Notes under the pieces: model-generated
The model's input: the letters and a program-made list of their open reading frames with translations, nothing else
Database searches by the model: none
Told to the model about the DNA's origin: nothing
Position numbers and translations under genes: made by a program
In this document: positions 1 through 9,199 of the stretch, piece by piece
How positions within the stretch are numbered: position 1 is the first letter of the stretch
Layout: each line of letters begins with the position of its first letter
Origin: Streptomyces cinereus
GTDB taxonomy: Bacteria; Pseudomonadota; Gammaproteobacteria; Pseudomonadales; Moraxellaceae
Length of the DNA: 64,000 nt
Direction: 5' to 3'
Assembly (NCBI GenBank): GCA_014647715.1
Contig: BMPS01000002.1
Span: 140,620-204,619 of the forward strand

Positions 1-459
1 ACATTACCTCTCAATGCCGTTGTGTTACGTGATTATCTCCCTCACCGTTATCCTTTTATGCTATTAGACAGAGTCACTGCGGTAAAACCCAATGAGTGGA
101 TTACCGGTCTTAAAAACATCACCATTAACGAGCCTTTCTTTAATGGTCATTTTCCTGAAGAGCCTATCATGCCAGGCGTCTTAATGATTGAAGCCATGGC
201 GCAGGTAGCTGGTGTGCTGGGTTTTATTAGCAAAAATGTCAAACCAAGAGATGGCTATATTTATCTGTTCGCTGGGGTCGATAAAGTGCGTTTTAAACGT
301 CAAGTCATCCCCGGTGATCAGCTTATTTTACGCGCCAAAAAGACCATGGAGCGTCACAGTATCTATAAATTTAGTTGCACAGCGTGCGTGGGCGATGAGT
401 TGGCAGCCAGTGCAGAAATCACCATTGCAGAGCAGCGTACCAAATATCACCAGTCATAA
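1..459 (+). CDS. fabZ: 3-hydroxyacyl-ACP dehydratase FabZ, 5' partial
   Basis: Dehydrates (3R)-hydroxyacyl-ACP to trans-2-enoyl-ACP in type II fatty-acid synthesis. The hot-dog fold signature is visible: [13 protein letters not shown] near the start, then [20 protein letters not shown], with the catalytic His encoded near base 148 and Glu near base 190. The frame is open from base 1 without a stop. The GTG at 22 would start the protein abruptly at the LPHRYPF motif, whereas family members carry about 10-20 more residues, so the true start is probably outside the window. The next gene is lpxA, the usual lpxD-fabZ-lpxA order, although 228 bp and a promoter separate the two here. Confidence 0.95.
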   Translation, partial: TLPLNAVVLRDYLPHRYPFMLLDRVTAVKPNEWITGLKNITINEPFFNGHFPEEPIMPGVLMIEAMAQVAGVLGFISKNVKPRDGYIYLFAGVDKVRFKRQVIPGDQLILRAKKTMERHSIYKFSCTACVGDELAASAEITIAEQRTKYHQS

Positions 460-572
460 CTTTAACATCATTTTTACATGACTTGACTAAGGCGCGTTTG
501 AGTAAGCTGTACCGATAAAATCTGTTTAAGTTAAGCAAAATCCTTGATAAAAATGGCATACTTTAGTAAAAA

Positions 573-581
573 TGCTATAAT
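573..581 (+). promoter_or_regulatory. Extended -10 promoter upstream of lpxA
   Basis: TGC followed directly by a perfect TATAAT at 576-581 makes an extended -10 element. No good -35 is seen at 17 bp, as expected for this promoter type. Transcription would begin near 588, leaving a 100-nt leader before lpxA. That leader contains a weak inverted repeat (TTAGCT / AGCTAA) around 615-640. This suggests lpxA can be transcribed separately from fabZ. Confidence 0.6.
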
Positions 582-687
582 GTCGTTTTTATTTTAACCT
601 GCTGTTTATAGTTAGCTTTGCCTATGGGTTCAGCTAAACCTGTATTTTTAATTCTTCTTGAATAGTGGGCTGGTATAAGGATTTTTC

Positions 688-1464
688 ATGGCGATTCACC
701 CAACGGCGATTATTGATGCCACTGCAACGATACATCCGTCGGTCAAGATAGGGCCGTATTGTATTATTGGTGAACATGTCACAATTGGGGCACAGACCGT
801 GCTTCACCCCCATGTCGTCATTAGCAAGTTTACCCGTATCGGTGAGCGTAACCAGATTTTTCAATTCGCTAGCATTGGCGAAGACTGCCAAGATCTCAAA
901 TACCAAGGCGAGGAGACGTGGCTAGAAATTGGCGATGACAATCGCATTCGCGAAGCCTGTAGTATTCATCGCGGCACGGTACAAGATAAAGGCATCACAC
1001 GCGTTGGTAGCCGTAATCTGTTTATGGTCAATACCCATATTGCGCATGATTGCGTAATTGGTAACGACAACATTGTAGCTAATAACGTGGGGATTGCAGG
1101 GCATGTCCGCATCGGTAACCATGTGATTGTCGGCGGTAATTCAGGTATTCACCAATTTTGTAGCATTGATGATTATAGTTTGATTGGTGGTGCAAGCTTG
1201 ATTTTAAAAGATGTTGCGGCTTTTAATATGGTATCGGGCAACCCTGCCAAAAGCCATGGTCTTAATATCGAAGGCATGCGCCGCAAAGGTTGGTCAAAGC
1301 AGACTATTGATTATCTACGCCAGGCTTATCGGGTGATTTTCCGTTCAGGACTGACCAAGGAAGAAGCCATTGTAGCAGTGACCGAGCAGCTATTACCCCA
1401 AGAACCTTTGGTACAATTGCTATTGGATTCCCTGATTCATAGTGAACGTGGCTTAGTCAGATAA
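688..1464 (+). CDS. lpxA: Acyl-ACP--UDP-N-acetylglucosamine O-acyltransferase LpxA
   Basis: First enzyme of lipid A synthesis: transfers a 3-hydroxyacyl chain from ACP to UDP-GlcNAc in the cytoplasm. The 258-residue length matches the family (about 260). The N-terminal two thirds is a left-handed beta-helix of hexapeptide repeats (for example [20 protein letters not shown]). The catalytic His lies in the [13 protein letters not shown] segment, about residue 120. The C-terminal helical region begins at [16 protein letters not shown] at 688 has an AAGGA ribosome-binding site 7 bases upstream. lpxB, its usual neighbour, lies 40 kb away in this window. Confidence 0.97.
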   Translation: MAIHPTAIIDATATIHPSVKIGPYCIIGEHVTIGAQTVLHPHVVISKFTRIGERNQIFQFASIGEDCQDLKYQGEETWLEIGDDNRIREACSIHRGTVQDKGITRVGSRNLFMVNTHIAHDCVIGNDNIVANNVGIAGHVRIGNHVIVGGNSGIHQFCSIDDYSLIGGASLILKDVAAFNMVSGNPAKSHGLNIEGMRRKGWSKQTIDYLRQAYRVIFRSGLTKEEAIVAVTEQLLPQEPLVQLLLDSLIHSERGLVR

Positions 1465-1521
1465 TGTACTAAGAAAGGATAGCGTTGCTATTTAGCGTAT
1501 CAACAGCAGCTTATAAAAAGT

Positions 1522-1549
1522 AAAAAAGAGCCAAATCGGCTCTTTTTTT
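1522..1549. terminator. Bidirectional intrinsic terminator between lpxA and tgt
   Basis: Stem GAGCC / GGCTC around a 5-nt loop, extended by flanking A and T tracts, giving a T tail on both strands. It sits between the convergent lpxA and tgt genes. Confidence 0.85.
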
Positions 1550-1568
1550 ATGAGTTTTTAGGTGGTTT

Positions 1569-2708
<1,140 letters not shown>

Positions 2709-2761
2709 CTAAAGTTTCTGTAACAGGTTTTTTAAAAGGTTAAAATCATAAAAGGTTGAAA

Positions 2762-3835
2762 TTATACCATTTTTTCCAACAACATCGCATCACCGTAACT
2801 AAAGAAACGATATTGTTGCTCGATGGCGTGCTGATAAGCCTGTTTGATAGGCTCACTGCCTGCAAACGCTGACACCAGCATCAATAGCGTGGATTTTGGC
2901 AAATGAAAATTGGTGATGAGTTTATCAATCACCCCAAATCTAAATGACGGATAAATAAAAATATCGGTGTCACCTGACCAAGCCGATAGCATGGGATTTT
3001 CAAAATTGGCGGTTTTTTGAAACGCCGTTTCTAATACCCGTGTCACAGTGGTACCGACCGCAATCACTTGCCCGCCCCGGGCTTTGGTTTGGTTAATCAA
3101 ATCAGCAGTCGCTTGGGGCAACTCGGCATATTCTGAGTGCATTTTATGGCGCAAAATATCCTCTGTCTTGACAGGGGCAAATGTGCCTGCACCGACATGC
3201 AACGTGACAAAGGCGGTATTGATGCCCTTGGACTTGAATGCAGCCAATACGTTATCATCAAAATGCAAGCTTGCCGTCGGTGCGGCTACGCTGGCAAGTT
3301 TGGTTGGGTCATGAAATACCGTTTGATAACGGGTTTCGTCATTGTCATCGGCATGGCGCTCAAAATAGGGCGGAATCGGTAGTTCGCCATAGTGCTCAAG
3401 CACAGGCAATATCGGCTGGTCAAACGCTAGCAAAAATAAATTGTCCTCACGCCCCATTACCGTGGCATGAATGTTACCATCAGCAAGGCTCAACGTTTGC
3501 CCCTCTTTTGGGCTGCGGCTGGCGCGTACATGACACAAAGCGGTGTGCTTTTGGTTGCCAGTATCATCATCGGGCAAAATACGCTCGACCAATACTTCGA
3601 CCGCGCCGCCACTGGCTTTTTGCCCAAACAGCCTTGCTTTCATGACCTTGGTGTCATTAAACACCACCAAGTCACCACGATTTAACAACTCTGGCAAATC
3701 CACAAATTGTTGGTCTTTGGGTTGACCATGAGCAGGCAAATACAGCAATCGAGAGGCGGAGCGCACCGCTAACGGATAGCGGGCAATGAGTTCATCGGGC
3801 AGTTGATAATCAAAATCATCTAAAGTTAAAGGCAT
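2762..3835 (-). CDS. queA: S-adenosylmethionine:tRNA ribosyltransferase-isomerase QueA
   Basis: Transfers and isomerises the ribosyl moiety of S-adenosylmethionine onto preQ1-modified tRNA, making epoxyqueuosine. The 357-residue length fits the family. Recognisable segments are the N-terminal [34 protein letters not shown], the [13 protein letters not shown] loop, and the C-terminal [19 protein letters not shown]. It lies 7 bp downstream of the thioesterase gene and upstream of tgt. Together with queG, which completes the pathway, three queuosine enzymes sit within 5 kb. Confidence 0.97.
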   Translation of the reverse strand: MPLTLDDFDYQLPDELIARYPLAVRSASRLLYLPAHGQPKDQQFVDLPELLNRGDLVVFNDTKVMKARLFGQKASGGAVEVLVERILPDDDTGNQKHTALCHVRASRSPKEGQTLSLADGNIHATVMGREDNLFLLAFDQPILPVLEHYGELPIPPYFERHADDNDETRYQTVFHDPTKLASVAAPTASLHFDDNVLAAFKSKGINTAFVTLHVGAGTFAPVKTEDILRHKMHSEYAELPQATADLINQTKARGGQVIAVGTTVTRVLETAFQKTANFENPMLSAWSGDTDIFIYPSFRFGVIDKLITNFHLPKSTLLMLVSAFAGSEPIKQAYQHAIEQQYRFFSYGDAMLLEKMV

Positions 3836-3842
3836 TTATGGG

Positions 3843-4424
3843 TTACTCGGTGATAGCAGAATCTTTGGCAAGGTGGACATTGGCTTTAGGAAATGGGCGG
3901 ATTTTATCGGCGTCCGACCAAGCTTTGACCCAGTCGTTAGGTGGCATATTAATATCTTTATAATCCAATGCGCTGAGCACTTGCTCAGTCGGCAAAACCT
4001 TGCCTGTCACGATGTTGGTGATACCAGTGCGCAGCAGCGCAGAGCAAGTCGGCTGACCTTTGACCCACATACTTTGTTCAATATAAAACCAGCGCTCATC
4101 AACGGCTATCAGTCGGGTTTTGATGGTGACCTTATCAAATAAACGAACACGCTTACGATATTGGATGGTACTACCAGCGACCACCAGCCCCCAGCGATGC
4201 TTGAATAATTTTTTGGCAAGCCCTGAGCGAATGGCAAGATCATTTCGCCCCAAATCAAACAGCGTAAAGATACGCCCGTTGTTCATTTCAAAAAAATTGT
4301 CAATGTCGTTGATATTAGCGGTCAAGGTGATTTCACTGGTATCGGTTAATTGAAGCGAATGACCTTGTTTTTGTTTAATCGCGCTTTTGATGGCATGGGT
4401 GCCCAGTCGTAAAAAAGGATACAT
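3843..4424 (-). CDS. Thioesterase-like (hot-dog, THEM6/4HBT type) protein
   Basis: A 193-residue protein resembling acyl-CoA thioesterases of the THEM6/4HBT hot-dog class. Supporting segments are MYPFLRLG at the start, FFEMNNGRIFTLFDLGRNDL (a hot-dog helix-like stretch with the conserved MNN), and RVRLFDKVTIKTRLIAVDERWFYIEQ in the central strands. The substrate is unknown. I chose ATG at 4424 over the in-frame GTG or ATG codons upstream because the family starts at MYPFLR and a GAGAAC ribosome site precedes it. It is the first gene of a likely operon with queA (7 bp gap) and tgt. Its relation to queuosine synthesis is not obvious and may only reflect co-transcription. Confidence 0.75.
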   Translation of the reverse strand: MYPFLRLGTHAIKSAIKQKQGHSLQLTDTSEITLTANINDIDNFFEMNNGRIFTLFDLGRNDLAIRSGLAKKLFKHRWGLVVAGSTIQYRKRVRLFDKVTIKTRLIAVDERWFYIEQSMWVKGQPTCSALLRTGITNIVTGKVLPTEQVLSALDYKDINMPPNDWVKAWSDADKIRPFPKANVHLAKDSAITE

Positions 4425-4539
4425 GGTTGTTCTCAAGCTAAATTTGTGCCACATTATAGGTAAATCGCGCTTGTTTAGCAAAATTTGTCACTATCATTAC
4501 CCAACAAGTCACTATAATTAACCTACAAAAGGAAAGCAA

Positions 4540-5118
4540 ATGACCATTCAATCACAAGTAGCAGCGCCACCCTTATCAGCGGACGCTAAAAAAGTATTAG
4601 ATTTTTGGTTGCAGGAAAATACTAAGCCATTTTGGTTCGCCAAAGATGAGGATTTTGATAAAACTGTAACGGCTAAATTTTTAGCCACACTTGAGCAAGC
4701 CAAACGAGGCGAGTTAGGGGATTGGCGAGCCAGTACAAAAGGGCGACTGGCAGAAATCATTGTATTGGACCAGTTCTCGCGCAATATTTTTCGAGATTCT
4801 TCACAGGCTTTTGCCCAAGATGGCATGGCGTTAGTATTGGCGCAAGAAATCGTCAAACAGCCAGATTTTGACAAGTTAAATCAAGACGAACGCAATTTTG
4901 CTTTAATGCCGTTTATGCATGCGGAATCGGTAAACATTCATCAGCAGGCGTTGCCACTTTTTAAAAAATACGCCAGTGACGATACATTAGCGTTTGAATA
5001 TAAGCATCAAGCCATTATTGAAAGATTTGGGCGCTATCCGCACCGCAATGCGATTTTGGGTAGACAATCGAGTGATGAGGAAATTGCCTTTTTACAACAA
5101 CCCAACTCGTCATTTTAA
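4540..5118 (+). CDS. DUF924 family protein
   Basis: A 192-residue protein with the DUF924 pattern: AKKVLDFWLQENTKPFWF near the start, then LAEIIVLDQFSRNIFR, FMHAESVNIHQQALPLF, and a C-terminal GRYPHRNAILGR motif. The family is helical and TPR-like, and its biochemical role is not established. ATG at 4540 is preceded by AAAGGAAAG, a good ribosome site. It is transcribed divergently from the thioesterase gene and converges with queG, whose last codons overlap its stop by 4 bp. No local context suggests a function. Confidence 0.85.
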   Translation: MTIQSQVAAPPLSADAKKVLDFWLQENTKPFWFAKDEDFDKTVTAKFLATLEQAKRGELGDWRASTKGRLAEIIVLDQFSRNIFRDSSQAFAQDGMALVLAQEIVKQPDFDKLNQDERNFALMPFMHAESVNIHQQALPLFKKYASDDTLAFEYKHQAIIERFGRYPHRNAILGRQSSDEEIAFLQQPNSSF

Positions 5119-6242
5119 CTTTTACTAAGTTGTTGCTGGATCGCCCAATCAATATGTTCTTGTGTGTTTTCGCCTAACATTGGGCGTTTTTCTTGCAATT
5201 TGTCAATAATTGCTTGGCTAAATGGTGCATTGCCCAAGGCTACCGCCACATTGCGCATAAAATTGTCGTAGCCCGTGCGGCGAATTGGCGAGCCTTCAGT
5301 TTTTGTCAAAAAATCCTGTGCATCCCACGCCCATAACTCAAGTAGTGACACCTCATCTAAACGGTGACGCGGATTAAAATCCTCAATCGTCGCTAATCTG
5401 GCAAATTTATTCCAAGGACAAATCAATTGACAATCATCACAGCCAAAAATGCGATTGCCAATTTTGGGGCGAAGTTCTACAGGGATTTTGCCATCTAATT
5501 CAATGGTTAAATACGAAATACACAGCCGTGCATCGACATCATAATGCCCGGTGGGTGTTTTGCGGATGGCGTGGGTCGGGCATACATGAATACAAGCACG
5601 GCAACTGCCACAATGCGATGACACAGTTTTGATTTGCTTTTTATCCTCTGCCAAAGGCAAGCTGGTGAATAATTCCCCCAACACAAAAAATGACCCCGCT
5701 TGTGGGTGAATCAGCAAGGTGTGTTTGCCTGTCCAGCCCAAACCTGCTTGCTCAGCCAACGCGCGCTCAAATATAGGCGCGGAGTCGCTAAAGGGGCGAA
5801 ATACAAAGTCGTTGGCATATTGCGGATAATCGGTGGTCAGTTTGTCTTGAATCAGTCTGGCTAGGGTTTTTAGTAACCCTCGCATGGTTTTATGATAATC
5901 ACGTCCTCGAGCATAGCGGGCAATAATCGCTGAGTTGGGGCGCTCGTTGTCTGGCACATTGCGTTTGGGCGGCGGCGTGACCAAATAATCTAAACGCACG
6001 CTAATGATACTTTGCGTCCTGTCAACTAACAGGGCAGGGTTAGCACGTTTATCATGATTGTCTTCAAAAAACAGCATATCGCCATGTTTACCTTGTGCTA
6101 GCCAGGTTTGCAACGCGCCAAGCTGTTTGCTAAATATGGGATTGGCGGGATGCACAAAGCCACAATCAGCAAACCCCAACGCCTTGGCTTGCGCCTTTAT
6201 CCAGCCCTTGAGTGCATTGAGTTCGTTTGTAGTGTCCAACAT
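5115..6242 (-). CDS. queG: Epoxyqueuosine reductase QueG
   Basis: Cobalamin-dependent iron-sulfur enzyme that reduces epoxyqueuosine to queuosine in tRNA, the last pathway step. The 375 residues include an N-terminal catalytic part with RYARGRDYHKTMR and two 4Fe-4S clusters: CGSCRACIHVCPTHAI and CDDCQLICPWNKFA. The C-terminal HEAT-like tail includes GYDNFMRNVAVALGNAPF. The gene is divergent from nnr across about 70 bp. Its cobalamin requirement fits the presence of an ATP:cob(I)alamin adenosyltransferase-like gene 20 kb away, though adenosylcobalamin is not necessarily the form QueG uses. Confidence 0.96.
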   Translation of the reverse strand: MLDTTNELNALKGWIKAQAKALGFADCGFVHPANPIFSKQLGALQTWLAQGKHGDMLFFEDNHDKRANPALLVDRTQSIISVRLDYLVTPPPKRNVPDNERPNSAIIARYARGRDYHKTMRGLLKTLARLIQDKLTTDYPQYANDFVFRPFSDSAPIFERALAEQAGLGWTGKHTLLIHPQAGSFFVLGELFTSLPLAEDKKQIKTVSSHCGSCRACIHVCPTHAIRKTPTGHYDVDARLCISYLTIELDGKIPVELRPKIGNRIFGCDDCQLICPWNKFARLATIEDFNPRHRLDEVSLLELWAWDAQDFLTKTEGSPIRRTGYDNFMRNVAVALGNAPFSQAIIDKLQEKRPMLGENTQEHIDWAIQQQLSKS

Positions 6243-6312
6243 GCCGACAACCAGATAAAATTAAAATGCTATTATAGCAAAATAAAAACCTACCACATCA
6301 TTGGATCATCTT

Positions 6313-7950
6313 ATGCAAAGTAATGCACAGACGGATAAAAATACTGTGATGCAAAACGCCATTGCCTTATATAGCCCCAAACAAATTTATGAGATTGAAA
6401 AAAACTGGTTTAGCAAAAATGACAGTTTGGCCTTGATGCAACAAGCGGCATGGCAACTTGCACACATCATCAAGCAGGAAAATACCAAAAAAGGCAGTCA
6501 TCCTCAAAAATCGGTATTGGTAGTAGCAGGCGCGGGTAATAATGGCGGCAATGCTTGGTTAGCGGCGCATTATGTGAACCAGCTTTGCCCACATTGGTCA
6601 GTTACTGTAGTACAAGTCGCAGCACCTAGCACCCTCGACAGCCAAACAGCAAAGCACCTGTACCAGTCAAACTGTGCAAATGCGGCAAAATATCTGACGT
6701 TGACGGCATTTTTACAACCACTCTATGAGCTTGGTTTAAGCTATCATTATGACGTGGTGATTGATGGGTTATTGGGTATTGGAATTGATGGCAAGCCTAG
6801 CGGTGATTATCAGGCAATCATCAATTGGATTAATCATTACCGTAAGCAAGTTCACGCTTGTCAAGTCATCAGCATCGATGTACCCAGTGGACTTAATGCC
6901 GCTACGGGCGAAGTGTGTGATAACACTGCGATTAAAGCAGACAAGACACTTTGTTTAATTGGGCGAAAAGTCGGACTGCATATGGGGGATAGTAAAGATT
7001 ATATTGGCAGCGTTATCGATGTGCCTTTGCTCCCTATTGAGCAATCAGGCATCTTGTTGCATTGCACGCTACCTAACTTGCCACAACGTCAGCAGGTGAG
7101 CCATAAAGGTACGTATGGTCATGTACTTATCATCGGTGGCAATCGGTTACAGGATGGGCATGGCATGGCAGGGGCAGCGATATTAGCCGCCAGTGCAGCA
7201 TTGAGCAGTGGTGCAGGCAAAGTCACCGTTGCTTGTCATCGTGATTTTCATTCAGCCATTGTCACCGCTTTGCCCAATGCCATGACCGCGGATTTACACA
7301 ATATCGCTAGCATCATCGAGCTAATTAACGCGGTGGATGTGGTTGCCATCGGCATGGGTTTGGGTAGGGATAAAGTAACGTTAGAGTTATTTAACCACTA
7401 TCTTACGGCCATCAAACAATCAGAGAAGCTATGTATCATTGACGCTGATGGTTTATACCATTTAGCAGATTGGGCAGGCACGGGTGACGGTTTAACTGCG
7501 CCAATTCAATCACGATTGGGACAGTCAAACCAACGGTTTTATCTAACCCCGCATTCAGCGGAAGCAGGACGTTTGCTCAATCAACACTATGCCGACATCG
7601 ATCGAGACAAAATCAGCGCGATTCGGGCATTAGCTCACCAATATGGGGGCAATTGGCTTATCAAAGGGGCACAAACAATTGTGCTTGAACGAGACTGTCT
7701 TGAACGAGACAGCATTGATATTTGCGGCTTGGGTAATGCCGGTATGGCAACGGCTGGCATGGGCGACTGCTTGGCAGGTCTGATGGCGGGCTTATTGGGG
7801 CAAGCAATTGCCGCACCCATGCTAACCGCCGTGCTCATACATGCCAAAGCGGGTGATACGTTAGCAGAAAAAATGGGTGAATATGCTTTGCAAGCCAATC
7901 ACATGGCATCGGCAATCGGTGACATCATCCATCAAATCACGCAAGATTAA
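6313..7950 (+). CDS. nnr: Bifunctional NAD(P)H-hydrate epimerase / ADP-dependent dehydratase
   Basis: Repairs hydrated NAD(P)H. The N-terminal YjeF_N domain (about residues 12-230) epimerises R- and S-NAD(P)HX, with GAGNNGGNAWLAAHY and IDVPSGLNAATG visible. The C-terminal ribokinase-like domain (about 245-545) dehydrates S-NAD(P)HX using ADP: KGTYGHVLIIGG, LTPHSAEAGRLL, and GNAGMATAGMGDCLAGL near the end. I start at ATG 6313; an in-frame TTG at 6301 would add four residues. In many gammaproteobacteria tsaE follows this gene next to queG. Here nothing follows, and a convergent DUF4124 gene comes next. Confidence 0.95.
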   Translation: MQSNAQTDKNTVMQNAIALYSPKQIYEIEKNWFSKNDSLALMQQAAWQLAHIIKQENTKKGSHPQKSVLVVAGAGNNGGNAWLAAHYVNQLCPHWSVTVVQVAAPSTLDSQTAKHLYQSNCANAAKYLTLTAFLQPLYELGLSYHYDVVIDGLLGIGIDGKPSGDYQAIINWINHYRKQVHACQVISIDVPSGLNAATGEVCDNTAIKADKTLCLIGRKVGLHMGDSKDYIGSVIDVPLLPIEQSGILLHCTLPNLPQRQQVSHKGTYGHVLIIGGNRLQDGHGMAGAAILAASAALSSGAGKVTVACHRDFHSAIVTALPNAMTADLHNIASIIELINAVDVVAIGMGLGRDKVTLELFNHYLTAIKQSEKLCIIDADGLYHLADWAGTGDGLTAPIQSRLGQSNQRFYLTPHSAEAGRLLNQHYADIDRDKISAIRALAHQYGGNWLIKGAQTIVLERDCLERDSIDICGLGNAGMATAGMGDCLAGLMAGLLGQAIAAPMLTAVLIHAKAGDTLAEKMGEYALQANHMASAIGDIIHQITQD

Positions 7951-7982
7951 AATCACGGTAGGTTAAGAAGGTTCAATAGAAA

Positions 7983-8006
7983 AAAGGTGAGAATTCACTC
8001 ACCTTT
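7983..8006. terminator. Terminator-like hairpin between nnr and the DUF4124 gene
   Basis: Nine-base-pair perfect stem AAAGGTGAG / CTCACCTTT with a 6-nt loop. The minus strand has a T run after it and the plus strand does not, so it serves the convergent DUF4124 gene best and may help stop nnr transcripts. Confidence 0.7.
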
Positions 8007-8079
8007 AACCTTTACATATCTTTAATCTTTACACACCTTTAGCCTTTGATTGAATGCTAAATTTATATAGCATGCCAAG

Positions 8080-8556
8080 TTATTTACAGTATTGGCTCAC
8101 TGTTTGCGCCACTTGCTGACGGCGCAGCTCAATTTCACGACCATCTAAGTATTTACGTTCACCTTTATTGTCCATCTCATAGACGCGCCCGCCTTGGTTT
8201 AAGTTGGCAAGGGTACTTTGTAAGGATTTACAGCGCTCAGCATCTTGCTGTTTTTTGAGTTGCTGATTTTGTGCTTCAAGCTCAGCAGCACGTTTTTGAT
8301 CGGCTGTCAGCGTTGGTGATACACCTGATGCAGCACCTGTGCTATTGCCAGCGCTTGCAGGTGCACGACTACTAGGTCCAAGTTCACGGGTATTAATCAC
8401 TTGCACTTGTCGCAAATTAACACCATTGGTCGGGGCATATTGGCTATAATGCGGTACACCATTTTTGTCAGTCCACTTGTAGTAAGTGGCTGCATTTGAA
8501 TTCGCCATAATGAATGGTGATAACATGAGTGATAACAAAAACAGTGGCTTTAACAT
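8080..8556 (-). CDS. Secreted DUF4124 domain protein
   Basis: A 158-residue exported protein of unknown function. The N-terminal signal peptide (about residues 1-22, ending around MANSNA) is followed by the DUF4124 signature YYKWTDKNGVPHYSQYAP at about residues 25-43. A Ser/Ala/Gly linker leads to a basic, Gln- and Glu-rich helical region (about residues 85-158, EAQNQQLKKQQDAERCKSL) that may form a coiled coil. It probably resides in the periplasm. It is a single gene facing nnr, and the long region upstream also carries the ilv leader on the other strand. Confidence 0.8.
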   Translation of the reverse strand: MLKPLFLLSLMLSPFIMANSNAATYYKWTDKNGVPHYSQYAPTNGVNLRQVQVINTRELGPSSRAPASAGNSTGAASGVSPTLTADQKRAAELEAQNQQLKKQQDAERCKSLQSTLANLNQGGRVYEMDNKGERKYLDGREIELRRQQVAQTVSQYCK

Positions 8557-8710
8557 TGTTTTTCCTATGCAAGAAACGAGAAAATTATGCGATAGCCTAT
8601 CACAGCTTGATAGCTTTTAGCAGTAAATTTTGACAAGATAATCGTTTAATTTGCTAAAGGTAGTTTTCTAAAAACGACTGGCTCAATCAGTCCGAGATTT
8701 TAAAGTTTAT

Positions 8711-8748
8711 CAAGCCTTAAAACCAATCCTTAAAACCAAGCCTCAAAC
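8711..8748. repeat. 13-bp direct repeat, three tandem copies
   Basis: CAAGCCTTAAAAC, CAATCCTTAAAAC and CAAGCCTCAAAC follow each other without gaps. The copies differ by one or two bases, and the last is a base shorter. It lies about 50 bp upstream of the possible ilv promoter. It could be a protein-binding array or a slippage product; the sequence does not decide. Confidence 0.8.
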
Positions 8749-8799
8749 GAATTCATTTACCTATAACTAAAAGTTATTAATTCTAGTAGCTTTTTTTTA

Positions 8800-8828
8800 T
8801 TGACAAGTGTTAAAAAAACTCACATCAT
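8800..8828 (+). promoter_or_regulatory. Possible ilv operon promoter
   Basis: A perfect TTGACA at 8800-8805 is followed 17-19 bp later by CATCAT or TCATAA, a weak -10. Transcription would start near 8835, just upstream of the dyad at 8846. A second weaker pair (TTGGCG near 8892 and TCTACA near 8915) is an alternative. Confidence 0.4.
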
Positions 8829-8845
8829 AAGTCCTCTACTGGTCG

Positions 8846-8872
8846 TTAGTAACAATTATCGTTGGTTACTAA
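8846..8872. promoter_or_regulatory. Perfect 8-bp dyad, candidate operator
   Basis: TTAGTAAC and GTTACTAA are perfect inverted repeats separated by 11 bp, so the half-sites are centred 19 bp apart, about two helical turns. This fits a dimeric regulator binding just downstream of the proposed start site. The regulator is unknown. As RNA it could also form a stem in the leader. Confidence 0.5.
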
Positions 8873-8925
8873 TTGGTAAAATCTAAGCTGATTGGCGCTA
8901 TCCGCTGATTAGGCTCTACAATTGG

Positions 8926-9090
8926 ATGAGAGCATTTTTTACCGTTGTTGTTGTTTATGAATCTAAACAAAAGAATCTAACAACCCTGACTTATCGGTCA
9001 ACAAAGACAAAAAGTAGCCATCAATTTATACATTACGTAATTTTCGTGATGCTTTCTTTTTTGGTTATCATGCTTTTTGCCCTCGTCTGA
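8926..9090 (+). CDS. Val/Leu/Ile-rich leader peptide or small membrane protein before ilvB
   Basis: An uninterrupted 54-codon frame beginning at ATG 8926. It contains four consecutive valine codons (GTT at 8944-8955) and ends in a 21-residue hydrophobic run with VIFVMLSFLVIMLFALV before TGA. Branched-chain leader peptides of enterobacteria (ilvL, ivbL) are likewise dense in Val, Leu and Ile, including runs of Val. A terminator-like hairpin lies 37 nt beyond the stop. Internal starts at 9049 and 9070 would give peptides of 13 and 6 residues. No strong ribosome site is seen. The hydrophobic end is also long enough to be one membrane segment, so a small membrane protein is an alternative. Confidence 0.45.
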   Translation: MRAFFTVVVVYESKQKNLTTLTYRSTKTKSSHQFIHYVIFVMLSFLVIMLFALV

Positions 9091-9097
9091 TTTGTTC

Positions 9098-9150
9098 ACT
9101 GTTACCTTATGGCAGTGTTGAAGATTCTTGCTAATCATTTAGCAATTTTT
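9098..9150 (+). promoter_or_regulatory. Candidate transcription attenuator of ilvBNC
   Basis: Two successive hairpins lie between the leader ORF and ilvB. CACTG / CAGTG (9098-9102 and 9113-9117, with inner CC/GG) is followed by TTGCTAA / TTAGCAA (9128-9134 and 9139-9145) and TTTTT at 9146-9150. The second has the form of a weak, AT-rich intrinsic terminator. I could not find a clear competing antiterminator by eye, so the switching mechanism is inferred from position and from the leader ORF. Confidence 0.5.
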
Positions 9151-9199
9151 ATCTAAAACAACTTCCCAGTATCATTTTTGAAGACGACCATAAAAGGTG

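Larger units (their letters stand above)
8557..8925. other. Non-coding region upstream of the ilv leader
   Basis: AT-rich spacer between the divergent DUF4124 gene and the ilv operon, without a convincing gene. It holds a hairpin CTATCA / TGATAG near 8605 in the DUF4124 leader, a three-copy 13-bp tandem repeat at 8711-8748, a possible promoter at 8800-8828 and a dyad at 8846-8872, each listed separately. A near-repeat of GCTGATT also occurs at about 8888 and 8903. Confidence 0.6.

Noticed and set aside
22..24. GTG 22 as the fabZ start
   Set aside because: The frame is open to base 1 and the family has residues before the LPHRYPF motif, so the gene is treated as truncated by the window.
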